5,437 bases of DNA from an uncultured Collinsella sp. (GCA_902494465.1 CABUTH010000127.1:1-5437), one strand, 5' to 3'. Shown: positions 1-5,437, counted from the first letter of the stretch. Numbers and translations: made by a program. The notes: generated from the sequence alone by a model not told the origin.

Positions 1-775
1 CACGCACGCGATTGCCGATAACCTCGTCCTTGAGCTTGATGCTGTCGATGCGGCGAATATCGATGCGCACCGACGAAAAGAACTTGAGGGCGCGGCCGCC
101 CGTCGTGGTCTCGGGGTTGCCGAACATGACGCCGATCTTCTCACGCAGCTGGTTAATGAAGATGCAGGTCGTTTTAGATTTGGCGAGCGAGCCGGCGAGC
201 TTACGGAGCGCCTGGCTCATCAGACGGGCTTGAAGGCCGACCGTAGTGTCGCCGATCTCGCCCTCGATCTCGGCACGCGGAGTCAAAGCCGCGACAGAGT
301 CGACGACAATGGCGTCGATGGCGCCAGAGCGCACGAGCATGTCGACGATCTCGAGCGCCTGCTCGCCCGTATCGGGCTGGGAAATGAGGACTTCATCGAT
401 GTCCACGCCGATACGCGCGGCATACGTGGGATCGAGCGCGTGCTCGGCATCAATAAATGCCACGACGCCGCCCATAGCCTGGGCCTCTGCCAAAATCTCG
501 AGCGAAAGCGTCGTCTTACCGGAGGACTCGGGGCCGTAAATCTCGACGATACGGCCGCGCGGCACGCCGCCGATGCCCAGCGCGGCATCGAGGGCCAGGG
601 CGCCCGTGGGAATGGCCTCGACCTCGAGCTCGGGACCACCGTCGCCGTACCTCATGATGGAACCCTGGCCGAATTTCTTCTCGATCTCGGCCTTGGTGGT
701 GGCGATCATCTCATCGCGCTCTTTACCCGTCGTGCGAGCATGAACGGTACGTACGGGACCTGAATTCTTGGCCAT
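1..775 (-). CDS. recA: Recombinase RecA, 3' end cut by window edge
   Basis: RecA is the DNA-dependent ATPase that forms filaments on single-stranded DNA, drives homologous strand exchange, and triggers LexA self-cleavage in the SOS response. The window holds 258 codons from the N-terminus; roughly the last quarter, including the C-terminal domain, lies beyond base 1. Visible motifs are the Walker A loop GPESSGKT (residues 81-88), the DAEHALDP segment with the conserved catalytic Glu (E111), the Walker B strand ending in VVD (157-159), loop L1 around EIEGEIGD (169-176), and loop L2 from NQLREKIG to NPETTTGG (208-227). The ATG at 775 is chosen because AGGAGG lies 7 nt upstream; the next Met (residue 23) has no good ribosome binding site. 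With this start the N-terminus is about 13 residues longer than in E. coli RecA. It has its own LexA-type promoter and follows a terminator. Identification is essentially certain. Confidence 0.98.
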   Translation of the reverse strand, partial: MAKNSGPVRTVHARTTGKERDEMIATTKAEIEKKFGQGSIMRYGDGGPELEVEAIPTGALALDAALGIGGVPRGRIVEIYGPESSGKTTLSLEILAEAQAMGGVVAFIDAEHALDPTYAARIGVDIDEVLISQPDTGEQALEIVDMLVRSGAIDAIVVDSVAALTPRAEIEGEIGDTTVGLQARLMSQALRKLAGSLAKSKTTCIFINQLREKIGVMFGNPETTTGGRALKFFSSVRIDIRRIDSIKLKDEVIGNRVR

Positions 776-782
776 GAATAGC

Positions 783-788
783 CCTCCT
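783..788 (-). promoter_or_regulatory. Ribosome binding site of recA
   Basis: The minus strand reads AGGAGG, ending 7 nt before the ATG at 775. This is a full Shine-Dalgarno match at ideal spacing and decides the recA start, supporting the longer N-terminus over the internal Met at residue 23. Confidence 0.9.
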
Positions 789-805
789 CTTAACAACCTG
801 CATCG

Positions 806-834
806 ATAATAAACGAACGGCTGTTCGTGGTCAA
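806..834 (-). promoter_or_regulatory. recA promoter (sigma-70 type)
   Basis: On the minus strand a -35 box TTGACC (834-829) is followed by a 17-bp spacer and a -10 box TATTAT (811-806). Both differ from consensus at one position (TTGACA, TATAAT) and the spacing is optimal. Transcription would start near base 799, giving a leader of about 24 nt that contains the strong Shine-Dalgarno. The spacer contains the LexA box, so a bound repressor would block RNA polymerase directly. The start point is predicted, not measured. Confidence 0.88.
814..827 (-). promoter_or_regulatory. LexA operator (SOS box) of recA
   Basis: The 14-mer CGAAC-N4-GTTCG matches the LexA (DinR) operator known from Bacillus and actinobacteria. 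The palindrome extends one more pair, as ACGAAC-N4-GTTCGT, at 813-828. It lies wholly between the -35 and -10 boxes of the recA promoter, the expected place for direct repression and SOS induction. The central four bases are not themselves palindromic, which is normal for this operator. Confidence 0.92.
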
Positions 835-865
835 CCGTTCAGATAAATCATATGCAGCTGACCTT

Positions 866-905
866 TCCAAAACCCAACCAAACGCCGACCAAACACTGAC
901 CATAA
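866..905. repeat. Helically phased short repeats upstream of the recA promoter
   Basis: Four related heptamers start exactly 11 bp apart on the plus strand: TCCAAAA at 866, ACCAAAC at 877, ACCAAAC at 888 and ACCATAA at 899. On the minus strand they read as TTTGG-type repeats. They lie about 30-70 bp upstream of the recA -35 box. Placing the same motif on one face of the helix could serve a DNA-binding protein or impose curvature, but I do not recognise it and it may be chance. Confidence 0.4.
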
Positions 906-1001
906 TCTTGACCGCAGGCGAACCAAGAAAATCATGACGAGGAAAAATACGACAACTACCTGCACAAAGATAAAATTCGCCGGAGGTCCCTATCTCCACA
1001 A

Positions 1002-1025
1002 TTAAGGGGCCCGGAGGCCCCTTAA
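1002..1025 (-). terminator. Intrinsic terminator after the cinA operon
   Basis: A perfect 10-bp stem pairs TTAAGGGGCC (1002-1011) with GGCCCCTTAA (1016-1025) around a 4-nt loop. It begins 7 nt after the cinA stop codon at 1033. Read on the minus strand, the GC core is followed by UUAAUUGU, a U-rich but interrupted tail, so termination may be partial. Read on the plus strand the tail is A-rich, and no plus-strand gene ends here. It separates the upstream operon from recA. Confidence 0.75.
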
Positions 1026-1032
1026 AACACGT

Positions 1033-1563
1033 CTATTCCATAGAATCGAGCACACAGACAATGCGACCCAGTGCCTCCGCGACCGCATGGGCACGAACAC
1101 ACGAACGATCGCCCTCATAGTGACAACGAATGGAGTCCGCGACCGGCACTCCCCCATTGGCCGTGTGATACGCCCAGCCAATATAAAAGGTTCCAGCCGG
1201 ATCGTCCTCGGTCCCTCCACCGGGGCCGGCATAGCCCGTCGCACTCACGGCAATATCGCTCTGGTACAGCTCCAGCGAACCGGCAGCCATCTCGCACGCC
1301 GTCTGGTACGACACCGCGGTATAGCGGTCGAGCGTCTCTTGCTCAACGCCGAGCACGCGATGCTTAATCTCGTCGCAGTACGTCACCGCACCGCCGCGCA
1401 GCACCGCCGAGGCACCGGGGATATCGGCGATCGTCGAGGCAATCATGCCCGCCGTCAGAGATTCAGCCGTCGAAACCGTCACGCCACGAACGCTTGCACG
1501 CTCGACAATATCGCGTGCGAGCTCTTCGTTATGCGCGGCAATCTGCTCAAATGATTCCGTCAT
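1033..1563 (-). CDS. pncC: CinA C-terminal domain protein, nicotinamide-nucleotide amidohydrolase (PncC type)
   Basis: This is a 176-residue single-domain protein of the CinA C-terminal (CinA_C) family. Characterised members deamidate nicotinamide mononucleotide to nicotinate mononucleotide, recycling pyridine nucleotides toward NAD in the cytoplasm. Motifs in order are TAESLTAG (32-39, with the conserved Ser35), GGAVTYCDEIKHRVLGV (57-73, conserved Tyr62 and Lys67), AVSYQTACEMA (83-93), ATGYAGPGGG (108-117) and PAGTFYIG (122-129). Length fits the free-standing E. coli form (about 165 residues). The N-terminal molybdopterin-binding-like domain of full CinA, about 250 residues, is absent, and the pgsA stop only 12 nt upstream leaves no room for it. 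The ATG at 1563 has only a weak Shine-Dalgarno (GGTAGG close by), so translation may be coupled to pgsA. It is the last gene of the operon, just before recA, where cinA-type genes often lie. The family is certain; the enzymatic activity is inferred. Confidence 0.93.
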   Translation of the reverse strand: MTESFEQIAAHNEELARDIVERASVRGVTVSTAESLTAGMIASTIADIPGASAVLRGGAVTYCDEIKHRVLGVEQETLDRYTAVSYQTACEMAAGSLELYQSDIAVSATGYAGPGGGTEDDPAGTFYIGWAYHTANGGVPVADSIRCHYEGDRSCVRAHAVAEALGRIVCVLDSME

Positions 1564-1575
1564 GCCTACCAGGAC

Positions 1576-2214
1576 CTAGACCGAAAAGACGATCTTGCGG
1601 CAGTTCCAGAAGTACTGAGCGCCCGAGATAACGGTCAAGATAACGGCCACGGCGTACAGGAAGCGCGAGACGCCATAGATACCGAGCGTCAGCGCAACCG
1701 GGGCCAGATTAAGGCCAGACATCGCAAAGACGCACAGATAGCCGCAGATGGAGACCATCGTAGTCGCCGTCTTGTACTTGCCGAGCTTATCGGCCGCAAC
1801 GACCACACCGGCCGCACTCGCGACCATGCGCAAGGCGCTCACCAGCAGCTCGCGGAACAGGATGATGAACACCGACCACACGGTTACGGTACCAAAATCC
1901 AAGAACAGAAGCAGGGCCGAGAACACGAGCAACTTATCGGCGATGGGATCCAAGAACTTACCGAAGTCGGTGATCTCGTTACGTGAACGAGCCAGGTAGC
2001 CATCAACCTTATCTGTGCACGACAGGATGACGTACAGAATAAAGGCGGCGGCGGCGAGCGGGCCGTCGAAGGTGCTCAAATCCGTACCGGCAACGCTCGT
2101 GTGAGACAGCGCCGACACGATCATGAACACCGGAATAAAGACGATGCGCACGCACGTCACGATGTTGGCGGGCGTCCAAACACTCGTCAGTTCCTTATTG
2201 CTCTCGTTAGCCAC
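1576..2214 (-). CDS. pgsA: CDP-diacylglycerol--glycerol-3-phosphate 3-phosphatidyltransferase
   Basis: PgsA transfers the phosphatidyl group from CDP-diacylglycerol to glycerol-3-phosphate, the committed step to phosphatidylglycerol and cardiolipin in the cytoplasmic membrane. The 212-residue protein has the complete CDP-alcohol phosphatidyltransferase signature: D68, D71-G72, A75-R76, G85, D89 and D93, with family spacing. The N-terminal TPANIVTCVRI (14-24) is the usual entry to the first helix. Hydrophobic stretches near residues 18-37, 53-66, 95-120, 144-165 and 170-200 agree with a polytopic membrane enzyme. The start is a GTG at 2214, supported by AGGAG 6 nt upstream; no in-frame ATG occurs before residue 31. 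The gap to rimO is 9 nt, and the binding site overlaps the rimO stop. Related enzymes (phosphatidylinositol phosphate or cardiolipin synthases) share the signature, but the place beside cinA and recA favours PgsA. Confidence 0.93.
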   Translation of the reverse strand: MANESNKELTSVWTPANIVTCVRIVFIPVFMIVSALSHTSVAGTDLSTFDGPLAAAAFILYVILSCTDKVDGYLARSRNEITDFGKFLDPIADKLLVFSALLLFLDFGTVTVWSVFIILFRELLVSALRMVASAAGVVVAADKLGKYKTATTMVSICGYLCVFAMSGLNLAPVALTLGIYGVSRFLYAVAVILTVISGAQYFWNCRKIVFSV

Positions 2215-2220
2215 GACGCT

Positions 2221-2225
2221 CTCCT
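2221..2225 (-). promoter_or_regulatory. Ribosome binding site of pgsA, overlapping the rimO stop
   Basis: AGGAG on the minus strand shares its first two bases with the rimO TAG stop (2226-2224) and lies 6 nt before the GTG start of pgsA. It settles the choice of the GTG start and suggests translational coupling between rimO and pgsA. Confidence 0.8.
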
Positions 2226-3573
2226 ACTCCACAACATGACCGATAAGCTCGTAGCAGAAGCTATCGGTAAACTCGACCGTCAGAATATCGCCCACAGATG
2301 CCTCGCTGGCATCCAGATGCACCGCACCATCGGAATCGGGCGCCTGGAACCAGGCATGTCCGATGAGCTCGGCACCGTCCTCGGTCTCCTCGATGCCGTC
2401 AACGATCACCTGAGCGCGCTCGCCCACGTGCGCGGCAGTCGCGGCAAAGCCGAGCGACTCGGCCAGATCCATGGCCTCCTGGGCGCGCTCGAGCTTAACC
2501 TCTTCGTCAACCTGACCTTCCATCTTGGCGGCCAGGCTACCCTCCTCCTGCGAGTAGGCAAAAACGCTCGTGTAGTCAAAGCCCACGGCGTCCATAAAGT
2601 CAATAAGGTCGCGGAACTCGTCGTCGGTCTCGGTCGGGAACCCTACCATGGCCGTAGAGCGGATCACGATACCGGGGATGCGCTCGCGCAGGTCGCGGAA
2701 CAGGTCCTCGAGCTCCTGGCGCGAACCGGAGCGGCGCATGGCCTTGAGGATGCGCGCGTCGCAGTGCTGCACGGGGATATCGATATAGGGCAGCACCTCG
2801 GGTGTATCGCGAATCGTCTCGATGAGTTCGTCAGTCATGCCCTCGGGCTGCAGATAGAGCACGCGGACCCAGACGTTGTGCGGGCGCACGGCCTCGGCGA
2901 CGGCACGCAGCAGCTGCGCCAGATTGCGCGGCGAGCCCTCGGCGACGTCCTCGTCGGCAAAGTCGGTGCCCCAAATACCCGTGTCCTGGCCGATCAGCAC
3001 GATCTCGCGCACACCGCCGGCAACCAGGTCGCGCACCTCGGAGATAATGCTCTCGGCATTGCGCGAATGATAGCGACCGCGAATGTAGGGGATCATGCAG
3101 AAGCTGCAGAAGCGGTTGCAGCCATCGGAGATCTTGACGTAGGCGACAGCGCCCTCGACAGTGCGCTTGACCTGCGGAATATAGGCTGCGATCTCACGCT
3201 CGACACCCAGTACGCCATCAATGACCGCCACGATGCCGTCCTCCTCGTCGGCCTTCACAAAGGCAGCGACCTCGGGCAGCTCGTCAGGCAGGTCGTCGCC
3301 ATAGCGCGACGGCACACAGCCGCACATGACGATGGGGCAAGAACGAACGCCGTCCTGAACCTCGTTGGCGAGCTCGAGCGTGGTCTCGATGCTCTCGGAC
3401 GTTGCGGAGGCAAGAAACGAGCACGTATTGACGATAGCGATATCGGCATCCTGCGGGTCGAATGCCTCCTCGTAGCCTGCGGCGGTCAAAAGAGAACGCA
3501 TGCGGTCGGTGTCAACCTCGTTCTTAGCGCACCCGAGGGTGATGTAGAGCACGGAGCCCAACGGTGTATCCAT
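2224..3573 (-). CDS. rimO: Ribosomal protein S12 methylthiotransferase RimO
   Basis: RimO is a radical-SAM enzyme with two iron-sulfur clusters that adds a methylthio group to a conserved aspartate of ribosomal protein S12 (Asp89 in E. coli numbering). The 449-residue protein has the three-domain family layout at normal length. The N-terminal methylthiotransferase domain carries cluster cysteines C15 (TLGCAKNEVD), C51 (NTCSF) and C86 (GCVPSRY). The radical-SAM core carries C152, C156 and C159 in GCNRFCSFC. A TRAM domain occupies about residues 380-449. YIDIPVQH (274-281) and the AYSQEEGS segment near residue 350 fit RimO better than the tRNA enzyme MiaB. The ATG at 3573 has AAGGA 12 nt upstream, a long spacing; no better start is visible. 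The gaps are 27 nt to yajQ and 9 nt to pgsA, within one operon. The RimO assignment over MiaB or MtaB is firm but rests on motifs. Confidence 0.95.
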   Translation of the reverse strand: MDTPLGSVLYITLGCAKNEVDTDRMRSLLTAAGYEEAFDPQDADIAIVNTCSFLASATSESIETTLELANEVQDGVRSCPIVMCGCVPSRYGDDLPDELPEVAAFVKADEEDGIVAVIDGVLGVEREIAAYIPQVKRTVEGAVAYVKISDGCNRFCSFCMIPYIRGRYHSRNAESIISEVRDLVAGGVREIVLIGQDTGIWGTDFADEDVAEGSPRNLAQLLRAVAEAVRPHNVWVRVLYLQPEGMTDELIETIRDTPEVLPYIDIPVQHCDARILKAMRRSGSRQELEDLFRDLRERIPGIVIRSTAMVGFPTETDDEFRDLIDFMDAVGFDYTSVFAYSQEEGSLAAKMEGQVDEEVKLERAQEAMDLAESLGFAATAAHVGERAQVIVDGIEETEDGAELIGHAWFQAPDSDGAVHLDASEASVGDILTVEFTDSFCYELIGHVVE

Positions 3574-3585
3574 GTTGGAGAGCGG

Positions 3586-3590
3586 TCCTT
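3586..3590 (-). promoter_or_regulatory. Probable ribosome binding site of rimO, long spacing
   Basis: AAGGA on the minus strand lies 12 nt before the rimO ATG at 3573, longer than the 6-7 nt seen for recA, pgsA and yajQ here. No alternative start codon with a better site is visible, so rimO may be translated less efficiently or be coupled to yajQ, which ends 27 nt upstream. Confidence 0.55.
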
Positions 3591-3600
3591 TCGAATGATA

Positions 3601-4098
3601 TTAGCGGTAGTTGGTGAACTGTAGCGGCTGGCCGTAGTCCTGGTCGCGCAGGAACTGGATCACGGTCTGCAACGCATCCTTCGAAGCAGAGGAAACACGC
3701 AGCTTGTCGGCCTCGATGGTCACCTTGACCTTGAGTTTTTGGTCCTTGATGTCCTTGTTGATCTTCTTGGCGGTCGCCTGGTCGATACCCTCGACGATAT
3801 GGCCGAACACGCGCACGGTGCCGCCCGATGCCGCCTGAGGAGCATCCCACGAGACAGCCTTGAGGTCGATGCCGCGCTTGATGAGCTTGGAGCTCAGCAC
3901 GTCGATAATCTGCTTGGAGACAAAGTCGGCCGGGGCGTTAATCGTAAAGAGCTTGTCGCCCTTCGAAAGCTCGATCGTGGCGCCGGAATCCTTAAGGTCA
4001 TAGCGCTGGGAAATCTCGCGCGTGGTCTGCTGGAAGGCGTTGTCGACCTCTTGCATGTTGACCTCGGACACGACGTCGAAGCTGGAATCTTTAGCCAT
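3601..4098 (-). CDS. yajQ: YajQ family nucleotide-binding protein (UPF0234)
   Basis: This 165-residue cytoplasmic protein matches the YajQ/UPF0234 family across its whole length. Recognisable segments are FDVVSEVNMQEVDNAF (7-22), REISQRYDLKDS (27-38), the KQIIDVLSSKLIKRGID region (62-78), a lysine-rich IKDQKLKVKV strand (116-125) and the C-terminal QPLQFTNYR, close to the family's usual ending. E. coli YajQ binds nucleotides and tRNA in vitro, and a Xanthomonas homologue binds cyclic di-GMP; the physiological role in most bacteria is unknown, and the sequence does not say which ligand applies here. The ATG at 4098 has AAGGA 6 nt upstream. It sits 26 nt after the rodZ-like gene and 27 nt before rimO, so it is almost certainly co-transcribed with them. 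Family assignment is very secure, function is not. Confidence 0.95.
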   Translation of the reverse strand: MAKDSSFDVVSEVNMQEVDNAFQQTTREISQRYDLKDSGATIELSKGDKLFTINAPADFVSKQIIDVLSSKLIKRGIDLKAVSWDAPQAASGGTVRVFGHIVEGIDQATAKKINKDIKDQKLKVKVTIEADKLRVSSASKDALQTVIQFLRDQDYGQPLQFTNYR

Positions 4099-4104
4099 GA
4101 TGTT

Positions 4105-4109
4105 TCCTT
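4105..4109 (-). promoter_or_regulatory. Ribosome binding site of yajQ
   Basis: AAGGA, within AAAGGAAA, lies 6 nt before the yajQ ATG at 4098 in the 26-nt gap after the rodZ-like stop. It supports the annotated start. Confidence 0.75.
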
Positions 4110-4124
4110 TCGCGTACGAGCGGC

Positions 4125-5437
4125 TTAGTAGCTATCGTACGAATAGTCGGTAGAATCGGTGGGCGTCTGACCGTCAGTTGCGGTATCGGCGCCATCCGCG
4201 GACTGGGCATCGGTAACGTCGGTGGTATCGGCACCATCGGTGGTGTCGGTACCATCAGAACTTTCACCATTCTCGGAATCAGTCGTCTCCTTCTTGGGGA
4301 CGGTGATCGTCACACGCGCCACGCCCGAGGTCTTGGTGTCGTAACGGACCTTTTCACCGTTCTTGGTAACGGTGACATCGGAAGGCTTGGACGTGGTGAT
4401 CTCGATCGAGGACTCGGGCGTGTACTCCTGCTCAAAGGGGCCAGTCGCTTGGGCGCCATAGACCGACTTGCCGTCGACCTTGACCTCAATCCACGCGGTC
4501 TTTCCCTTGGCAACGGAGACTTTGACCTTCGTGACCTCGTTCTCTTCCTTCTTGGCCGTCGTCTTGGTAGCGTCCGAGTCAGTCGACTCATCCGTCGCCT
4601 CATCGGTGTCTTCGTCCTCGTCGACCGTTTCGGTCTTCTTAGAAGACTTCTTGGTCGTCGTCTTGGTAGCAGTGGGCGTCTCGGGCGTGGTCTCGGGCGC
4701 CGAAGATGCGCAGCCGCGCAGAAGCACCACGATGAGCACAATCAACAGCAGCACAACGGCACCGATGCCGGCGTAGACGATACGCGGATCGAGCCCGTTG
4801 TTTTGAGGAGTACGTGATCCGCCGCGTCCACGATTGGAACTGCTGCGGCCGCCTCCCTGAGGCATACGACCACGATTGCTATCGGAACGGCCGCGATAGC
4901 CACCCTGGCCCTGAAGGCTGCGCTGACCCGAGCGGGGCGCAAGTTCACCGCGGCCTTGATAGCCACGCTGGCCCGAACGCGGAGCCGAAGAGCGCTGGCC
5001 ATACGGCTGTGATTGAGAGCGAAGACGCGGCGTCACCTGCGTGGTATCGGCATCCGCATAGCCACCGCGAGAGCGTCCCGTAGAGGCACCACGGTAACCG
5101 CGATCGGAATAGCCGCCGTCGCCGTAGCCGGCACGAGGGTCACGCGCCACGCCGCGGGCAGCGGGAAGTGCACGGTCCTCGGGCATCGGCGTACTGCGGA
5201 ACCGGTCACGCTGTGAGCGAATCTCCTCGCCCGAACCCGTCTCGGTAATATAACCGGCCTGCTGAGGACGCTGTCCATAGCGGGTCGAACGACCGCCCTG
5301 AACCATCAGGAAGCGCCCGTTATCGACCGAGGAACGCGAATTGACGTAGCCGGCGGCGTCCTGAAAACGACCGCCCTGCTGCGACGTCTCGCGTTCGTAT
5401 GCCATCAGGTCGTCAAAGTAGGCATTGACGACCTCGC
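4125..5437 (-). CDS. RodZ-like membrane protein, 5' end cut by window edge
   Basis: The reading frame stays open to the window edge (EVVNAYFDDL precedes the first Met at 5405), and that Met has no ribosome binding site, so the true start lies outside. Numbering from that Met, 426 residues remain. The upstream residues resemble the end of the RodZ-type helix-turn-helix domain, which would lie beyond the window. Next comes a long low-complexity linker rich in Arg, Gly, Gln and Ser (about 10-204), one transmembrane helix (209-230), a Thr/Lys/Glu/Asp linker (235-290), and a beta-rich domain (about 292-370, with TAWIEVKVDGKSVYG) resembling the RodZ C-terminal DUF4115 domain. It ends in an acidic Thr/Asp/Ser tail. 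Charge implies a cytoplasmic N-terminus and an outer C-terminus. RodZ links MreB to cell-wall elongation; a RodZ-like gene (ymfM) also lies near pgsA in B. subtilis. The RodZ label is inference from layout, the visible domain and context. Confidence 0.75.
   Translation of the reverse strand, partial: EVVNAYFDDLMAYERETSQQGGRFQDAAGYVNSRSSVDNGRFLMVQGGRSTRYGQRPQQAGYITETGSGEEIRSQRDRFRSTPMPEDRALPAARGVARDPRAGYGDGGYSDRGYRGASTGRSRGGYADADTTQVTPRLRSQSQPYGQRSSAPRSGQRGYQGRGELAPRSGQRSLQGQGGYRGRSDSNRGRMPQGGGRSSSNRGRGGSRTPQNNGLDPRIVYAGIGAVVLLLIVLIVVLLRGCASSAPETTPETPTATKTTTKKSSKKTETVDEDEDTDEATDESTDSDATKTTAKKEENEVTKVKVSVAKGKTAWIEVKVDGKSVYGAQATGPFEQEYTPESSIEITTSKPSDVTVTKNGEKVRYDTKTSGVARVTITVPKKETTDSENGESSDGTDTTDGADTTDVTDAQSADGADTATDGQTPTDSTDYSYDSY
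4182..4256 (-). repeat. Short repeats encoding the Asp/Thr-rich tail
   Basis: Three near-identical 15-mers lie at 4182-4196, 4224-4238 and 4242-4256 on the plus strand, of the form GGTATCGGCACCATC with one to three changes. Read on the minus strand they encode DG(A/T)DT units in the C-terminal tail of the RodZ-like protein. The spacings (42 and 18 bp) are multiples of three, so copy changes would keep the frame. Confidence 0.6.
4899..4988 (-). repeat. Two tandem 45-bp units in the Arg/Gly linker
   Basis: Residues 140-154 and 155-169 of the RodZ-like protein are imperfect copies of a 15-residue unit: APRSGQR recurs at 141-147 and 156-162, each followed by a Gln/Gly-rich segment. The DNA is also similar, with the same ACGCTG-CCCGA pattern 45 bp apart, which suggests an in-frame duplication that has since drifted. 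Confidence 0.6.

Noticed and set aside
230..763. A 177-codon plus-strand open frame opposite recA
   Set aside because: It is a shadow of recA codon usage, with no recognisable motif and no promoter or ribosome binding site.
880..902. A possible PafBC-dependent (LexA-independent) recA promoter motif
   Set aside because: TGGTCAGTG on the minus strand (902-894) differs at one base from the TTGTCRGTG element known in mycobacteria, but the required TA-N3-T does not follow at the right spacing (GCGTTT instead).
790..999. A 69-codon minus-strand frame in the recA upstream region
   Set aside because: It overlaps the recA promoter and SOS box, lacks a good ribosome binding site, and its product shows no recognisable feature.
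1087..1554. A 155-codon plus-strand open frame opposite the CinA-domain gene
   Set aside because: It mirrors the real gene on the other strand, which has intact catalytic motifs; the Arg/His-rich product looks like antisense translation.
2101..3624. A 507-codon open frame on the plus strand, opposite rimO and pgsA
   Set aside because: It runs antisense to two genes with complete family motifs. Its protein is rich in His, Arg, Ala and Asp, as expected from reading GC-rich codons backwards. It shows no domain and has no convincing ribosome binding site.
4699..4720. A lipoprotein signal in the RodZ-like protein (Cys after the membrane helix)
   Set aside because: The Cys lies after Arg-Gly, not a lipobox, and the helix is internal, after more than 200 residues, so it fits a single-pass anchor rather than a signal peptide.
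4310..4741. An Arg/Pro/Ser-rich 143-codon frame on the minus strand inside the RodZ-like gene
   Set aside because: It is the shifted frame of a Thr/Lys/Glu/Asp-rich stretch; the extreme Arg content comes from frame shift and shows no domain.

Overview
The window is a housekeeping stretch from a bacterium of moderately high G+C. Every gene is on the minus strand, so transcription runs from high to low coordinates. In transcription order: a RodZ-like membrane protein (5' end cut by the window edge), a YajQ family protein, the ribosomal protein S12 methylthiotransferase RimO, the phosphatidylglycerophosphate synthase PgsA, a stand-alone CinA C-terminal domain (NMN amidohydrolase, PncC type), and recA (3' end cut by the window edge). 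A rodZ-like/pgsA/cinA/recA neighbourhood is known from Gram-positive bacteria. That order, the Gram-positive type LexA box (CGAAC-N4-GTTCG) and the base composition suggest an actinobacterium, most likely a Coriobacteriia member resembling Collinsella. This is inference by resemblance; no search was run.

The first five genes look like one operon. Intergenic gaps are 26, 27, 9 and 12 nt, and none has room for a separate promoter. The Shine-Dalgarno of pgsA overlaps the rimO stop codon. The operon ends at a perfect 10-bp hairpin just after cinA (1002-1025), read as an intrinsic terminator with a weak U-tract.

recA is separated by a 257-bp intergenic region and has its own control region: a near-consensus sigma-70 promoter (TTGACC, 17 bp, TATTAT) whose spacer holds a LexA operator, followed by a short leader and a strong Shine-Dalgarno. 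Upstream of it lies an unexplained set of short repeats spaced about one helical turn apart.

The genes do not share one pathway. RodZ-like protein and PgsA concern the envelope (cell shape, anionic phospholipid), RimO concerns the ribosome, the CinA domain concerns pyridine-nucleotide salvage, and RecA concerns recombination and the SOS response. The least ordinary parts are the RodZ-like protein, with a long Arg/Gly/Gln-rich cytoplasmic linker and an acidic Thr/Asp-rich tail, and the recA upstream region. I found no mobile element, CRISPR array, tRNA or rRNA, and no clearly novel system.
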